Origin: JAYXXU01 sp049301135
Lineage (GTDB): Bacteria > Pseudomonadota > Gammaproteobacteria > Pseudomonadales > Moraxellaceae
Reading direction: 5' to 3'
Assembly (NCBI GenBank): GCA_049301135.1
Contig: JBAQKP010000146.1
Location: 1-19,984, forward strand
DNA length: 19,984 nucleotides
The notes beneath the pieces were generated by a model. It worked only from the letters and a program-made list of their open reading frames with translations, had not been told where the DNA came from and searched no databases. Both the position numbers and the translations under genes were made by a program. Positions 6,914 through 14,266 of the stretch are shown here, one piece after another (positions within the stretch are counted from its first letter, which is position 1; each line of letters opens with the position of its first letter).

Positions 6914-8008
6914 ATGATTGGCGCACTGATGTTAGACATTGCTGGCACAACGCTCAGCACAGAAGATTGCGACCTGCTACAAGCGCCGCAGGTCGGCGGG
7001 GTGATTTTATTTGGGCGCAACATCGAGTCGGCACGGCAAGTGCGTGATTTGACCGATCACATGCGGCAAGTTCGGCCAGAGCTGCTGATCGCCGTCGATC
7101 AAGAAGGTGGACGGGTACAACGCTTGCGCGAGGGTTTTACCCGACTGCCGGCGATGCGTCAATTCGGGCTGCTGTACGCACAAGATGCGGAACTGGCCTG
7201 CCAACAGGCCGAAAACTGCGGCTGGTTGATGGCCACTGAGGTGCTGGCGGTCGGCATTGATCTGAGTTTTGCGCCCGTGTTAGACCTCGACGGGATCAGT
7301 CAAGTGATCGGTGATCGCAGTTTTCACGCACAAACCGAGGTGGTCACGGCGCTGTCACTCGCATTTATGCGCGGCATGAAACGTGCGGGCATGGCCACGA
7401 CTGGCAAGCACTTTCCTGGTCATGGCTCGGTGCTGGCCGATTCACATGTGGCGATGCCGGTCGATCATCGCAGTTATGCGCAGATTGAACAGACTGATTT
7501 ACAGCCATTTTTGCAGACTCTATCCAGCCTTGATGCCTTGATGCCTGCGCACGTGATTTATCCTGAAGTCGATATGCAACCGGCAGGTTTTTCGGCGGTT
7601 TGGCTCAAAAAAATCCTGCGCGAACAACTGGGTTTTGATGGCGTGTTGTTTTCTGATGATTTGTCGATGCAAGCGGCACATGTCGCCGGTGGTGCGGATG
7701 CACGGATTTTGGCGGCGCTGGATGCCGGTTGTGATATGGGTCTGGTCTGTAACCAACGTAGCGCGGCACGACAAGCACTTGAAGCACTACACAACTACTC
7801 AATGCCAAACCAAGCACGACTCGAACGCATGCGCGGTAGACTGGGACAGATGACAGGGCAGTCGCTTAACCTCGGTGATGCTTGGCTGGCTGCACAACAA
7901 CAACTGGCTGCATTGACAGAGCGGATGAATGCTAGCACGGTCGCCACATCGCATGACCCAAAACATCATCTCGATCCAACCGTTTATACTGCGCCCTTTA
8001 ACGCGTGA
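6914..8008 (+). CDS. nagZ: Beta-N-acetylhexosaminidase NagZ (GH3)
   Basis: NagZ is the cytosolic glycosidase of peptidoglycan recycling. It removes GlcNAc from GlcNAc-1,6-anhydroMurNAc peptides imported by AmpG, and its products govern ampC induction in many Gram-negatives. The 364-residue protein is a single GH3 TIM barrel: L-I-A-V-D-Q-E-G-G-R-V-Q-R (58-70), the flexible catalytic loop KHFPGHGSVLADSH (165-178) supplying the His/Asp acid-base pair, and the nucleophile Asp248 in FSDDLSM. No signal peptide is present, which fits a cytosolic enzyme. ATG 6914 is preceded by AGGA at eight bases. The last ~30 residues, past the barrel, are variable. It is divergent from prc; both act on cell-wall turnover, though prc works in the periplasm. 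Confidence 0.96.
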   Translation: MIGALMLDIAGTTLSTEDCDLLQAPQVGGVILFGRNIESARQVRDLTDHMRQVRPELLIAVDQEGGRVQRLREGFTRLPAMRQFGLLYAQDAELACQQAENCGWLMATEVLAVGIDLSFAPVLDLDGISQVIGDRSFHAQTEVVTALSLAFMRGMKRAGMATTGKHFPGHGSVLADSHVAMPVDHRSYAQIEQTDLQPFLQTLSSLDALMPAHVIYPEVDMQPAGFSAVWLKKILREQLGFDGVLFSDDLSMQAAHVAGGADARILAALDAGCDMGLVCNQRSAARQALEALHNYSMPNQARLERMRGRLGQMTGQSLNLGDAWLAAQQQLAALTERMNASTVATSHDPKHHLDPTVYTAPFNA

Positions 8009-8032
8009 TCAGCGTTGTCGTCTTAATCATGT

Positions 8033-8051
8033 GCTGCTATCGATTAGCAGC
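8033..8051 (+). repeat. Stem-loop between nagZ and the methyltransferase gene
   Basis: GCTGCTA (8033-8039) and TAGCAGC (8045-8051) form a perfect 7-bp stem with a 5-base loop, 24 bases after the nagZ stop. No T tract follows. It could be a weak terminator or a processing site; nagZ and the next gene, 86 bases apart, may still share a transcript. Confidence 0.5.
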
Positions 8052-8094
8052 CTAAACCAAAGCTATTGAATTAACTGCCACAGGAGGGCAAACC

Positions 8095-8931
8095 ATGCGC
8101 GACGAGCAACAACAACTGTCACCGCATCGCCACATCTCATTTACCGCGCACTATACCGGCTATATTTGGTATCAGTTGGGCTGGTCACATGCAGCACTGG
8201 CCAGCCGTAAAGGGCATCGGCTGGCGACCTTGATGCACCCACTTGAGCTGCTGATGGAACGCTATGTCGGCGGCAGTATGCGCAGCACCTTAAAGCAGCG
8301 CCATACACTGATCGACCGACAACTCGACCGCTTACTCGATCAACATCCCGATCTACAAATCCTCGAAATCGCCGCCGGACTGTCGCCACGTGGCTGGCGC
8401 TATCGGCAAAAACATCAGGGCTTGGTCTTCGTCGAAGCCGATTTGCCGGAGATGGCAGCGGCCAAACGAGTGGCTTTGGCGACGATTGAATCGCCCGCCC
8501 CGCGCATTGAGGCAGTCGATTTATTTGCGGATGACTTGCAAAAGCTACTGGCGCAGTTTGACCCCAGCAAGCCATTGGTGATTATCAGTGAAGGCTTGGT
8601 CAATTATTTTAATAAAGATCTACTGGCACAATTGTGGGGACAACTGGCCGAGCAACTCAGTCAGTTTCCAATCGGGGTGTATCTGACTGATATTTATCCT
8701 GAACCGGTCAAACATCGCTTGGCGCAGTTGATTTGGAATGCCAGCAAACTGCTTAAGTTTATGTCACGCAGTGCCTTTGCGTTTCATTTTCAAGCACCGG
8801 ATGAGTTGCGCGAGTTTATGAATGATGCGGGCTTTCATCAGGTCAAAGTGTTTCAACCGACCAATGACGATGCACCGATGCGCACTGATCATTTTGGCGA
8901 TTTGGTTTGGGTGATTGAGGCACGGATTTAA
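8095..8931 (+). CDS. Leucine carboxyl methyltransferase-like SAM-dependent methyltransferase
   Basis: This 278-residue protein looks like a class I SAM methyltransferase of the LCMT/Ppm1/Tcmp superfamily, whose bacterial members methylate carboxyl or hydroxyl groups of mostly unknown small molecules. SAM-binding motif I is L-E-I-A-A-G-L-S-P-R-G (90-100), typical of that family. It is followed by the acidic strand F-V-E-A-D-L-P (112-118) and the S-E-G-L-V-N-Y-F segment (165-172) that corresponds to motif IV. The N-terminal ~80 residues form the helical cap. A very good ribosome binding site (AGGAGG 8082-8087, 7 bases before ATG) fixes the start. The natural substrate cannot be read from the sequence; the convergent neighbour need not be related. 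Confidence 0.8.
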   Translation: MRDEQQQLSPHRHISFTAHYTGYIWYQLGWSHAALASRKGHRLATLMHPLELLMERYVGGSMRSTLKQRHTLIDRQLDRLLDQHPDLQILEIAAGLSPRGWRYRQKHQGLVFVEADLPEMAAAKRVALATIESPAPRIEAVDLFADDLQKLLAQFDPSKPLVIISEGLVNYFNKDLLAQLWGQLAEQLSQFPIGVYLTDIYPEPVKHRLAQLIWNASKLLKFMSRSAFAFHFQAPDELREFMNDAGFHQVKVFQPTNDDAPMRTDHFGDLVWVIEARI

Positions 8932-8940
8932 CGGGTGATT

Positions 8941-8968
8941 GCAGCAGCACGACAAAACGTGCTGCTGC
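8941..8968. terminator. Strong hairpin between convergent genes
   Basis: GCAGCAGCACG (8941-8951) and CGTGCTGCTGC (8958-8968) are perfect 11-bp arms around a 6-base loop. The hairpin is centred in the 45-bp gap between two convergent stop codons. It has no T tract on either side, so it would act as a pausing, Rho-assisted or mRNA 3'-end structure rather than a textbook intrinsic terminator. Confidence 0.6.
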
Positions 8969-8976
8969 TGACCAGA

Positions 8977-10353
8977 TCAAGCGACCGGTGCGGTATCTGG
9001 TAAATTTTCTAATACTGCATCACTGGCCAGCAGAAGATTCAGACGTTCAGCATTTTCAAAATAGCCATGCTTAAACAGCGCACGCACGCGGCTACCGACT
9101 TGCTCAAAAATCAAACACTCAATCGCCAGTGGTTGCTCGCTCAGTTGACCTAATTGCAAGGCCAAATCACGCGATTCAGCCATCAGCGCAGCAGCAGCTT
9201 CAACCGTGCCAGCCTCAAGCAGCACGCCAAAAAAATTAATATCCACCACCGTGACTTGATGACACTGTGACTGATCATGCCGGTGATACATCTGACGCAC
9301 TGGCTCGACCAAATGCACCCGTCGCTCACCGCGCCGCTCAAGCTGTGGAATCTGCTCGCGGCTCATCGGCTCGATACCCGCGCAATCCTCAATCGACTCA
9401 CCACGCAAGTAGGTCGCAAACAACCCCATGGTTTCTTTACGACGCTCAAGCTGTGGCAAATGATCGGCATGCTTAATCAGCGCAAACTGCATGTCAGGGC
9501 ATTGCAGCGCAAAGCTGGCATTTTCAAACGGCAAGGTAAAACTATCAAACTCACCAACCGCCACCAAGGTCGAGCACGTCGGAATTGGTACATTGCGCAG
9601 CCGCAACAGGCGATTACAGTTCACCTCGTAGCGCAGACGCTCGGTGCTGGCAAATGCCGCCATTTGTTTAAAAAACAAACGCTTGGCGGTCGGTGACAAA
9701 CTGGTTTCGCTCAAACGCGCATGATTGACTAAATAGAGCACCACCGCTTGGCCAAACTCCTCCATGCGGTCTTCTTTCATCAGGTGTAGCGACTCTTCGA
9801 GCAGCATGCGCCAGCTTTCGCGGGTCTTTTGCATCACGCCCATCAACACCAGACGATCCATCAACTGCGGAAACTGCTCGGCAAAATGCGACGCCACCAC
9901 CGAGCCAAGCGACATGCCCATAATCGACACACGCGGCAATTGCACTTCTTGCACCCAACGGCCTAAATAATGCGCCAAGTCCGGCAGCTCTAATGTGCCC
10001 GCAGACAAGCCGTTGACGGCATTATGCATCTGTTGGTTATTGCCCATCGACGGCATATCAATCAATACAATTGGACCTGCATCGAGCAGTTGCTCAACGC
10101 AGTATTTATAAGAGTTAAAGTTTTGGAACGCGCCACCAATAATCACCACCGGTGTACGATGCAGGGTTTCTGGCCGCGCAATCGCCATATATTCGATTTT
10201 CCAGCCATCAATCCAATGCTCACGCGGCGCAGCTTTGAACGTGTCGCGGGTATAACACTCAAAAAAAGGATGAAAAAAAACATCTTGCATTATAGAGTCA
10301 TCCTGAGCCTGATCCTGAGTATAGTCCTGTACCTGCTTACACACTGCGTTCAT
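8977..10353 (-). CDS. RhlA-like alpha/beta hydrolase fused to a C-terminal PilZ-like domain
   Basis: The 458-residue product has two parts. Residues about 45-320 form an alpha/beta hydrolase: oxyanion strand VVIIGGAFQNFNSY (69-82), nucleophile elbow GMSLG with Ser148, probable acid Asp270 in V-G-E-F-D and His298 in K-H-A-D-H-L. Order and flanks resemble RhlA, which builds hydroxyalkanoyloxy-alkanoate surfactant precursors, but identity is low and the substrate is unknown. Residues about 335-445 look like PilZ, a cyclic-di-GMP receptor: an R-R-G-E-R-R motif (340-345) gives RxxxR, and D-I-N-F-F-G (371-376) matches [D/N]xSxxG except Asn for Ser. The start at 10353 has AAGGAGG seven bases upstream; an in-frame extension to 10458 has none. 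It is probably a cytosolic enzyme under second-messenger control. Confidence 0.75.
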   Translation of the reverse strand: MNAVCKQVQDYTQDQAQDDSIMQDVFFHPFFECYTRDTFKAAPREHWIDGWKIEYMAIARPETLHRTPVVIIGGAFQNFNSYKYCVEQLLDAGPIVLIDMPSMGNNQQMHNAVNGLSAGTLELPDLAHYLGRWVQEVQLPRVSIMGMSLGSVVASHFAEQFPQLMDRLVLMGVMQKTRESWRMLLEESLHLMKEDRMEEFGQAVVLYLVNHARLSETSLSPTAKRLFFKQMAAFASTERLRYEVNCNRLLRLRNVPIPTCSTLVAVGEFDSFTLPFENASFALQCPDMQFALIKHADHLPQLERRKETMGLFATYLRGESIEDCAGIEPMSREQIPQLERRGERRVHLVEPVRQMYHRHDQSQCHQVTVVDINFFGVLLEAGTVEAAAALMAESRDLALQLGQLSEQPLAIECLIFEQVGSRVRALFKHGYFENAERLNLLLASDAVLENLPDTAPVA

Positions 10354-10618
10354 ACCCGCCCCTCCTTGTTGACCGATCCATATCCCTATGTGTTCTAGAT
10401 GCACCTGCGAGCTGTGATTTCGCCATCCGTGCGCGCATCTTGATCTGAGATGATCCAATCTTTATCAGTGATACAACCAACCCATACCACCATCTCGGCG
10501 CTTTTGCATGGATTTTGGCATCCCATCTTAGTGATGATTGCTGACCAAGCATATCTTATCTTGATCGACGGCTGAAATAGTTTAACGCCAATTTTTGTTC
10601 GTCAGAAATGTCAAGTTG

Positions 10619-10652
10619 CAAAACCGTGCAGTTTATGCACCAAAACCGTGCA
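10619..10652. repeat. 12-bp direct repeat, two copies at 22-bp period (operator-like)
   Basis: CAAAACCGTGCA occurs at 10619-10630 and again, identical, at 10641-10652. The centre-to-centre distance of 22 bp is about two helical turns, so a protein dimer would meet both copies on the same face. Between them GTGCA (10626-10630) and TGCAC (10636-10640) form a small inverted repeat. It lies about 120 bp before the proA start and 270 bp from the hydrolase start. It looks like a transcription-factor site; the regulator is unknown. Confidence 0.5.
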
Positions 10653-10668
10653 TTTTAGCGGGCTTTCT

Positions 10669-10697
10669 TTCTGATCTTAGTCTTAGACTGTTACACT
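10669..10697 (+). promoter_or_regulatory. Possible sigma-70 promoter of proA
   Basis: TACACT (10692-10697) fits a -10 box at four of six positions, and TTCTGA (10669-10674) is a poor -35 at 17-bp spacing. It lies just downstream of the 12-bp direct repeats, where an activator could compensate for the weak -35. This is only a pattern match. Confidence 0.25.
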
Positions 10698-10772
10698 AGC
10701 ACACAAGCAAATGAAGGCTCAGCTCGCACGCGTTTTTTGTCCCTGTTGAGCCGACCGTTTTGGAGTAATAAG

Positions 10773-12035
10773 ATGACATACAGCATCGAACAGATGATGA
10801 CCCAGCTCGGCCAGCAGGCCAGAGCCGCCTCGCGTGCGCTGGCACGGGCAGATAGCAACGCCAAAAACGCAGCATTACGCGCGATTCATGACGCACTACA
10901 GACCGGACAAGCCGAGGTTCTGGCGGCCAACGCCGTCGATATGAAAAACGGCCAAACCAACAATCTTGAGCCGGCGCTACTGGATCGCCTTGAACTGACC
11001 CCTGCCCGCTTTGACGGCATGCTACAAGGCCTGCGTGATGTGATTAGTCTGACTGACCCAGTCGGCGTGATTACCGATCTGGCCTATCGACCTTCTGGCA
11101 TTCAACTCGGCAAAATGCGTGTGCCGCTCGGTGTAGTCGGCATGATTTATGAATCACGCCCGAATGTAACCCTCGAAGCAGCATCACTGGCGATTAAATC
11201 CGGCAATGCGATTATTTTGCGCGGTGGCTCTGAAGCATTTCACTCCAATCAAGCGATTGCCGCCTGCATCCAAGCGGGTTTGGTCACTTCTGGTTTGCCA
11301 GCCGCTTGTGTACAGGTAATCAATACCGCAGATCGCGCTGCCGTTGGCCTGCTGATCACCATGGCAGAATATGTCGATGTGATTGTACCGCGTGGTGGCA
11401 AGGGTTTGATCGAGCGGATTTCTAAAGAAGCACGTGTGCCGGTGATTAAGCACCTCGATGGCAACTGCCACACCTTTGTGGAACGTCAGGCGGATTTTAG
11501 CAAGGCGCTAACGATTTGTTTAAATGCCAAAACCCACCGTTATGGCGTGTGTAATGCGATGGAAACGCTGTTGGTCGATGCGCCGATTGCTGCGGCGTTT
11601 TTGCCGCAGATTGCGGCGCTGTACGCGGACAAGGGCGTTGAGTTGCGCGGTTGTGCGGCGACGCAGGCGATTTTGCCGAGTGCCAGCGCTGCGACTGAGC
11701 AGGATTGGTACGAGGAATATCTTGCGCCGATTTTGGCGATTAAAGTGGTCGATGGCTTGGACGCGGCGATTGAACACATCAATCATTACGGCTCACACCA
11801 TACCGATGTGATTATCACCGAAAACTTTAGCACCGCACGGCGCTTCTTAAACGAAGTCGATTCGAGCAGTGTGATGGTGAATGCATCGTCGCGCTTTGCG
11901 GATGGGTTTGAGTATGGGTTGGGTGCTGAGATTGGCATTTCGACCGATAAAATCCACGCACGCGGCCCCGTCGGTCTGGAAGGACTCACCTCACAGAAAT
12001 GGGTGGTGTTGGGCGATGGGCAGATTCGCGGTTAA
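10773..12035 (+). CDS. proA: Glutamate-5-semialdehyde dehydrogenase (gamma-glutamyl phosphate reductase)
   Basis: ProA catalyses the NADPH-dependent reduction of gamma-glutamyl phosphate to glutamate-5-semialdehyde, the second step of proline synthesis, in the cytosol. The 420-residue protein has normal length and the full aldehyde-dehydrogenase-type fold: the cofactor-binding part with P-L-G-V-V-G-M-I-Y-E-S-R-P-N (118-131) and L-R-G-G-S-E-A (149-155), then P-R-G-G-K-G-L, and the catalytic Cys260 in KTHRYGVCNAMETLL. The C-terminal F-A-D-G-F-E-Y-G-L-G-A-E-I-G-I-S-T block is also typical. GGAG (10762-10765), seven bases before ATG 10773, sets the start; a TTG at 10737 would add 12 residues without a site. 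There is no proB next to it. A hairpin at 12056-12083 probably ends the transcript. Confidence 0.97.
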   Translation: MTYSIEQMMTQLGQQARAASRALARADSNAKNAALRAIHDALQTGQAEVLAANAVDMKNGQTNNLEPALLDRLELTPARFDGMLQGLRDVISLTDPVGVITDLAYRPSGIQLGKMRVPLGVVGMIYESRPNVTLEAASLAIKSGNAIILRGGSEAFHSNQAIAACIQAGLVTSGLPAACVQVINTADRAAVGLLITMAEYVDVIVPRGGKGLIERISKEARVPVIKHLDGNCHTFVERQADFSKALTICLNAKTHRYGVCNAMETLLVDAPIAAAFLPQIAALYADKGVELRGCAATQAILPSASAATEQDWYEEYLAPILAIKVVDGLDAAIEHINHYGSHHTDVIITENFSTARRFLNEVDSSSVMVNASSRFADGFEYGLGAEIGISTDKIHARGPVGLEGLTSQKWVVLGDGQIRG

Positions 12036-12055
12036 TCGTCAACGTTAAATGATTG

Positions 12056-12083
12056 AGCCGACCTTGCAGAGTTGGGGTCGGCT
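12056..12083 (+). terminator. Probable proA terminator hairpin
   Basis: AGCCGACC (12056-12063) and GGTCGGCT (12076-12083) are perfect 8-bp arms around a 12-base loop, 20 bases after the proA stop. The downstream tract is poor (GATATTTC), so termination may be incomplete. Confidence 0.55.
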
Positions 12084-12183
12084 GATATTTCACTAAACAA
12101 ATATGACGACGCAACACTGGCTTGACACCTAGCTACCTTTTAACATTAAACTCGAATTACCAACTTGCAGACGCACAACCAAC

Positions 12184-12870
12184 ATGAACACACAGAAGAA
12201 TCCAATTAACTGGCCTGTAGTGCTCATCACAGCGGCAGTTCTATGCACTATGCCAATTCTAATTTTGCTAATGACAGACTCAGATGATCGAACATCGACA
12301 CCAGTCAATAATCAGTCATCTGTTTCCAGTGACGCTAATTCAGATCCGGCAGTTCAAAGCCTTCCGACAGCAACAGAATCAACCATAGTTTCCAACCCAG
12401 AATATGATCAGCAGATGTTGAGTAACGATTGGACTAAGGTACAGCGGGGTATGCGATCTGTCATTCACACCCATCTGTGGAAAGTTTCATCTATAGGCGT
12501 ACTAGGCCAAACGCATTACGACATCAGTCGAGCATCTGCTCAGGTTAGTCTGCTCACTGATGAAAGAAATCAAGTTATTCAGGCACAACTGACGCTATTC
12601 CAATTAGAAGACCCTGCATTTCAAACGGAACATCAGGAGGTGACAAAAATATTTTTAAAACAATTCTTTGGTGATAGCGATAGCAAAGAAGGCTACCAAA
12701 AATTTGCAGACTATTTGCAAAACGGACTTCGACAAGGCATGGCTGGCACTGTACCGAAGCAGTCGATCAATATTGATGGAAAGGAACTGACTTTTATCAT
12801 GTATCCAGAGGATCGCTTCATGTTTGTTTCTATTCAGAAACCATCCAATACTAGTAGTAGCATTTTTTAG
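12184..12870 (+). CDS. Hypothetical membrane-anchored (or secreted) protein
   Basis: I do not recognise this 228-residue protein. It has a short N-terminal cytosolic stretch, one hydrophobic helix (about 10-30, W-P-V-V-L-I-T-A-A-V-L onward), a low-complexity Ser/Thr/Asn/Asp linker (about 31-75), and a C-terminal globular region (about 80-215) expected in the periplasm. There is one Cys within the helix but no lipobox. The region contains W-T-K-V-Q-R-G-M-R and alternating beta-like strands ending in F-M-F-V-S-I-Q-K. No clear ribosome site precedes the ATG, and composition is more AT-rich than proA or ackA beside it, suggesting a lineage-specific or recently gained gene. It sits alone between proA and ackA. 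An uncleaved signal anchor is more likely than secretion. Confidence 0.65.
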   Translation: MNTQKNPINWPVVLITAAVLCTMPILILLMTDSDDRTSTPVNNQSSVSSDANSDPAVQSLPTATESTIVSNPEYDQQMLSNDWTKVQRGMRSVIHTHLWKVSSIGVLGQTHYDISRASAQVSLLTDERNQVIQAQLTLFQLEDPAFQTEHQEVTKIFLKQFFGDSDSKEGYQKFADYLQNGLRQGMAGTVPKQSINIDGKELTFIMYPEDRFMFVSIQKPSNTSSSIF

Positions 12871-12997
12871 CAACCATTAGCCGACATCCTTTCATCAGCA
12901 TCCCGCCTAAAACACTGCAAAAACAAAACCTGCTTTGTATTGTCATGCAATTCCGCTATACCCTACAGAATCAGCACGTCAGGACACTTTTTACAGC

Positions 12998-14206
12998 ATG
13001 TCAAACTCCGTTTTAGTGATTAATTGTGGCTCCTCCTCGATCAAATACGCCCTGATTCCCGCTGATGGCGCAGCAGACAGCGCTCGCCTTGAAGGACTGG
13101 CCGAACAACTGGGTAGCGCCGAAGCCCGTATCAGCGGCAAAAATCGCGCCGGTGAAAAATTTAGCCGCAGTATTCGTGGTGCAGGACACGCCGAAGCCTT
13201 GCGTGAGATTTTGCAACAACTCGACGGCCACGCCCCAAAAGCCATCGGGCATCGCGTGGTACACGGTGGCGAAAAATTTACCCAAGCGGCACGGATTAGC
13301 CCCGAAATCATCGCCGCAATTGAACAGACCTCACCACTTGCCCCACTGCATAATCCCGCCAACTTGATCGGGATTCGGGCAACCTTGGCACTGTTTCCCG
13401 ATCTGCCACAAGTTGCCGTGTTTGATACCGCCTTTCATCAAACCCTGCCCGCCCGCGCCTATCGTTATGCGCTACCCGACGCGCTGTATACCGAACATGG
13501 GATTCGGCGTTATGGTTTTCATGGCACCAGTCATGCCTACGTCAGTCAACGCGCTGATTGTTTACATCGGCAAATGAACGGCAACCACGACCAAGCGCCG
13601 ACCGGCTGGCTCTCCGCACATCTGGGCAACGGGTGCTCCACTACCGCAATCTGGAACGGCCAAAGCGTTGATACCAGCATGGGCTTAACGCCGCTTGAAG
13701 GCGTGGTGATGGGCACGCGTAGCGGTGACGTAGATGCGGGTTTACATGCGCATTTACACCGGCACCTCGGCTGGTCGATGGATCAAATCGACAACATGCT
13801 GAACAAACAAAGCGGCCTACTCGGATTGTCCAATCTGTCCAACGACATGCGTACACTGACCCAAGCCGCCGCCGACGGCCATCATGGCGCGACGTTGGCG
13901 ATTGAGGTGTTTTGTTATCGTCTAGCCAAATCGCTGGCGGCGCTATCGTGCGCCTTGCCGACGCTGACCGGCTTGATTTTTACCGGTGGCATCGGTGAAA
14001 ACGCGGCTGATATCCGTGCCAAAACCCTCGCACTGCTGCCGCATTTTGGCTTGACGCTCGACCCAGACGCTAATCAGCGCATGGTACGCGGCCAAGAAGG
14101 CCGGATTGATGCCAATTGCACCGCTACGGGCGTACAAGTTTGGGTGATTCCGACCGATGAAGAAGGCCGGATTGCCGCCGAAACACAACAAACTTTGACA
14201 GGCTAA
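12998..14206 (+). CDS. ackA: Acetate kinase
   Basis: AckA interconverts acetyl phosphate and ADP with acetate and ATP; with Pta it forms the acetate overflow/assimilation route and sets the acetyl-phosphate pool. The 402-residue protein shows the ASKHA-fold signatures: V-I-N-C-G-S-S-S-I-K-Y (7-17), G-H-R-V-V-H-G-G (84-91), the catalytic V-F-D-T-A-F-H-Q with Asp143, Y-G-F-H-G-T-S-H, H-L-G-N-G-C-S, M-G-T-R-S-G-D (238-244) and F-T-G-G-I-G-E-N. Length is normal. The start at ATG 12998 matches the family N-terminus; a TTG-initiated extension to 12935 is not needed, although the ribosome site (AGGA at 13 bases) is weak. pta follows after 60 bases, a conserved operon. Confidence 0.97.
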   Translation: MSNSVLVINCGSSSIKYALIPADGAADSARLEGLAEQLGSAEARISGKNRAGEKFSRSIRGAGHAEALREILQQLDGHAPKAIGHRVVHGGEKFTQAARISPEIIAAIEQTSPLAPLHNPANLIGIRATLALFPDLPQVAVFDTAFHQTLPARAYRYALPDALYTEHGIRRYGFHGTSHAYVSQRADCLHRQMNGNHDQAPTGWLSAHLGNGCSTTAIWNGQSVDTSMGLTPLEGVVMGTRSGDVDAGLHAHLHRHLGWSMDQIDNMLNKQSGLLGLSNLSNDMRTLTQAAADGHHGATLAIEVFCYRLAKSLAALSCALPTLTGLIFTGGIGENAADIRAKTLALLPHFGLTLDPDANQRMVRGQEGRIDANCTATGVQVWVIPTDEEGRIAAETQQTLTG

Positions 14207-14266
14207 ACGTCGGTCTACAGCAGGCTCGATGGCATTTTTTAATATGAATCGTATAGGAAAATTGGA

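Larger units (their letters stand above)
10354..10772. promoter_or_regulatory. Divergent intergenic region (hydrolase / proA)
   Basis: This ~420-bp region has no gene I can support; the short frames inside it lack starts, ribosome sites and coding bias. It must carry the promoters of the minus-strand hydrolase and of proA. The most distinctive content is the 12-bp direct repeat at 10619-10652. The hydrolase promoter could not be located with any confidence. Confidence 0.4.

Noticed and set aside
8941..8970. CAG/CTG trinucleotide repeat expansion
   Set aside because: There are only three units per arm; the arms are better explained as a hairpin between convergent genes.
10024..10398. 124-codon plus-strand frame opposite the hydrolase gene
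   Set aside because: It lies antisense to the start of a well-supported gene with a strong ribosome site and has no recognisable domain.
10354..10458. 35-residue N-terminal extension of the hydrolase
   Set aside because: It lacks a ribosome site and would place the strong AAGGAGG inside the coding region; the internal ATG at 10353 is correctly spaced.
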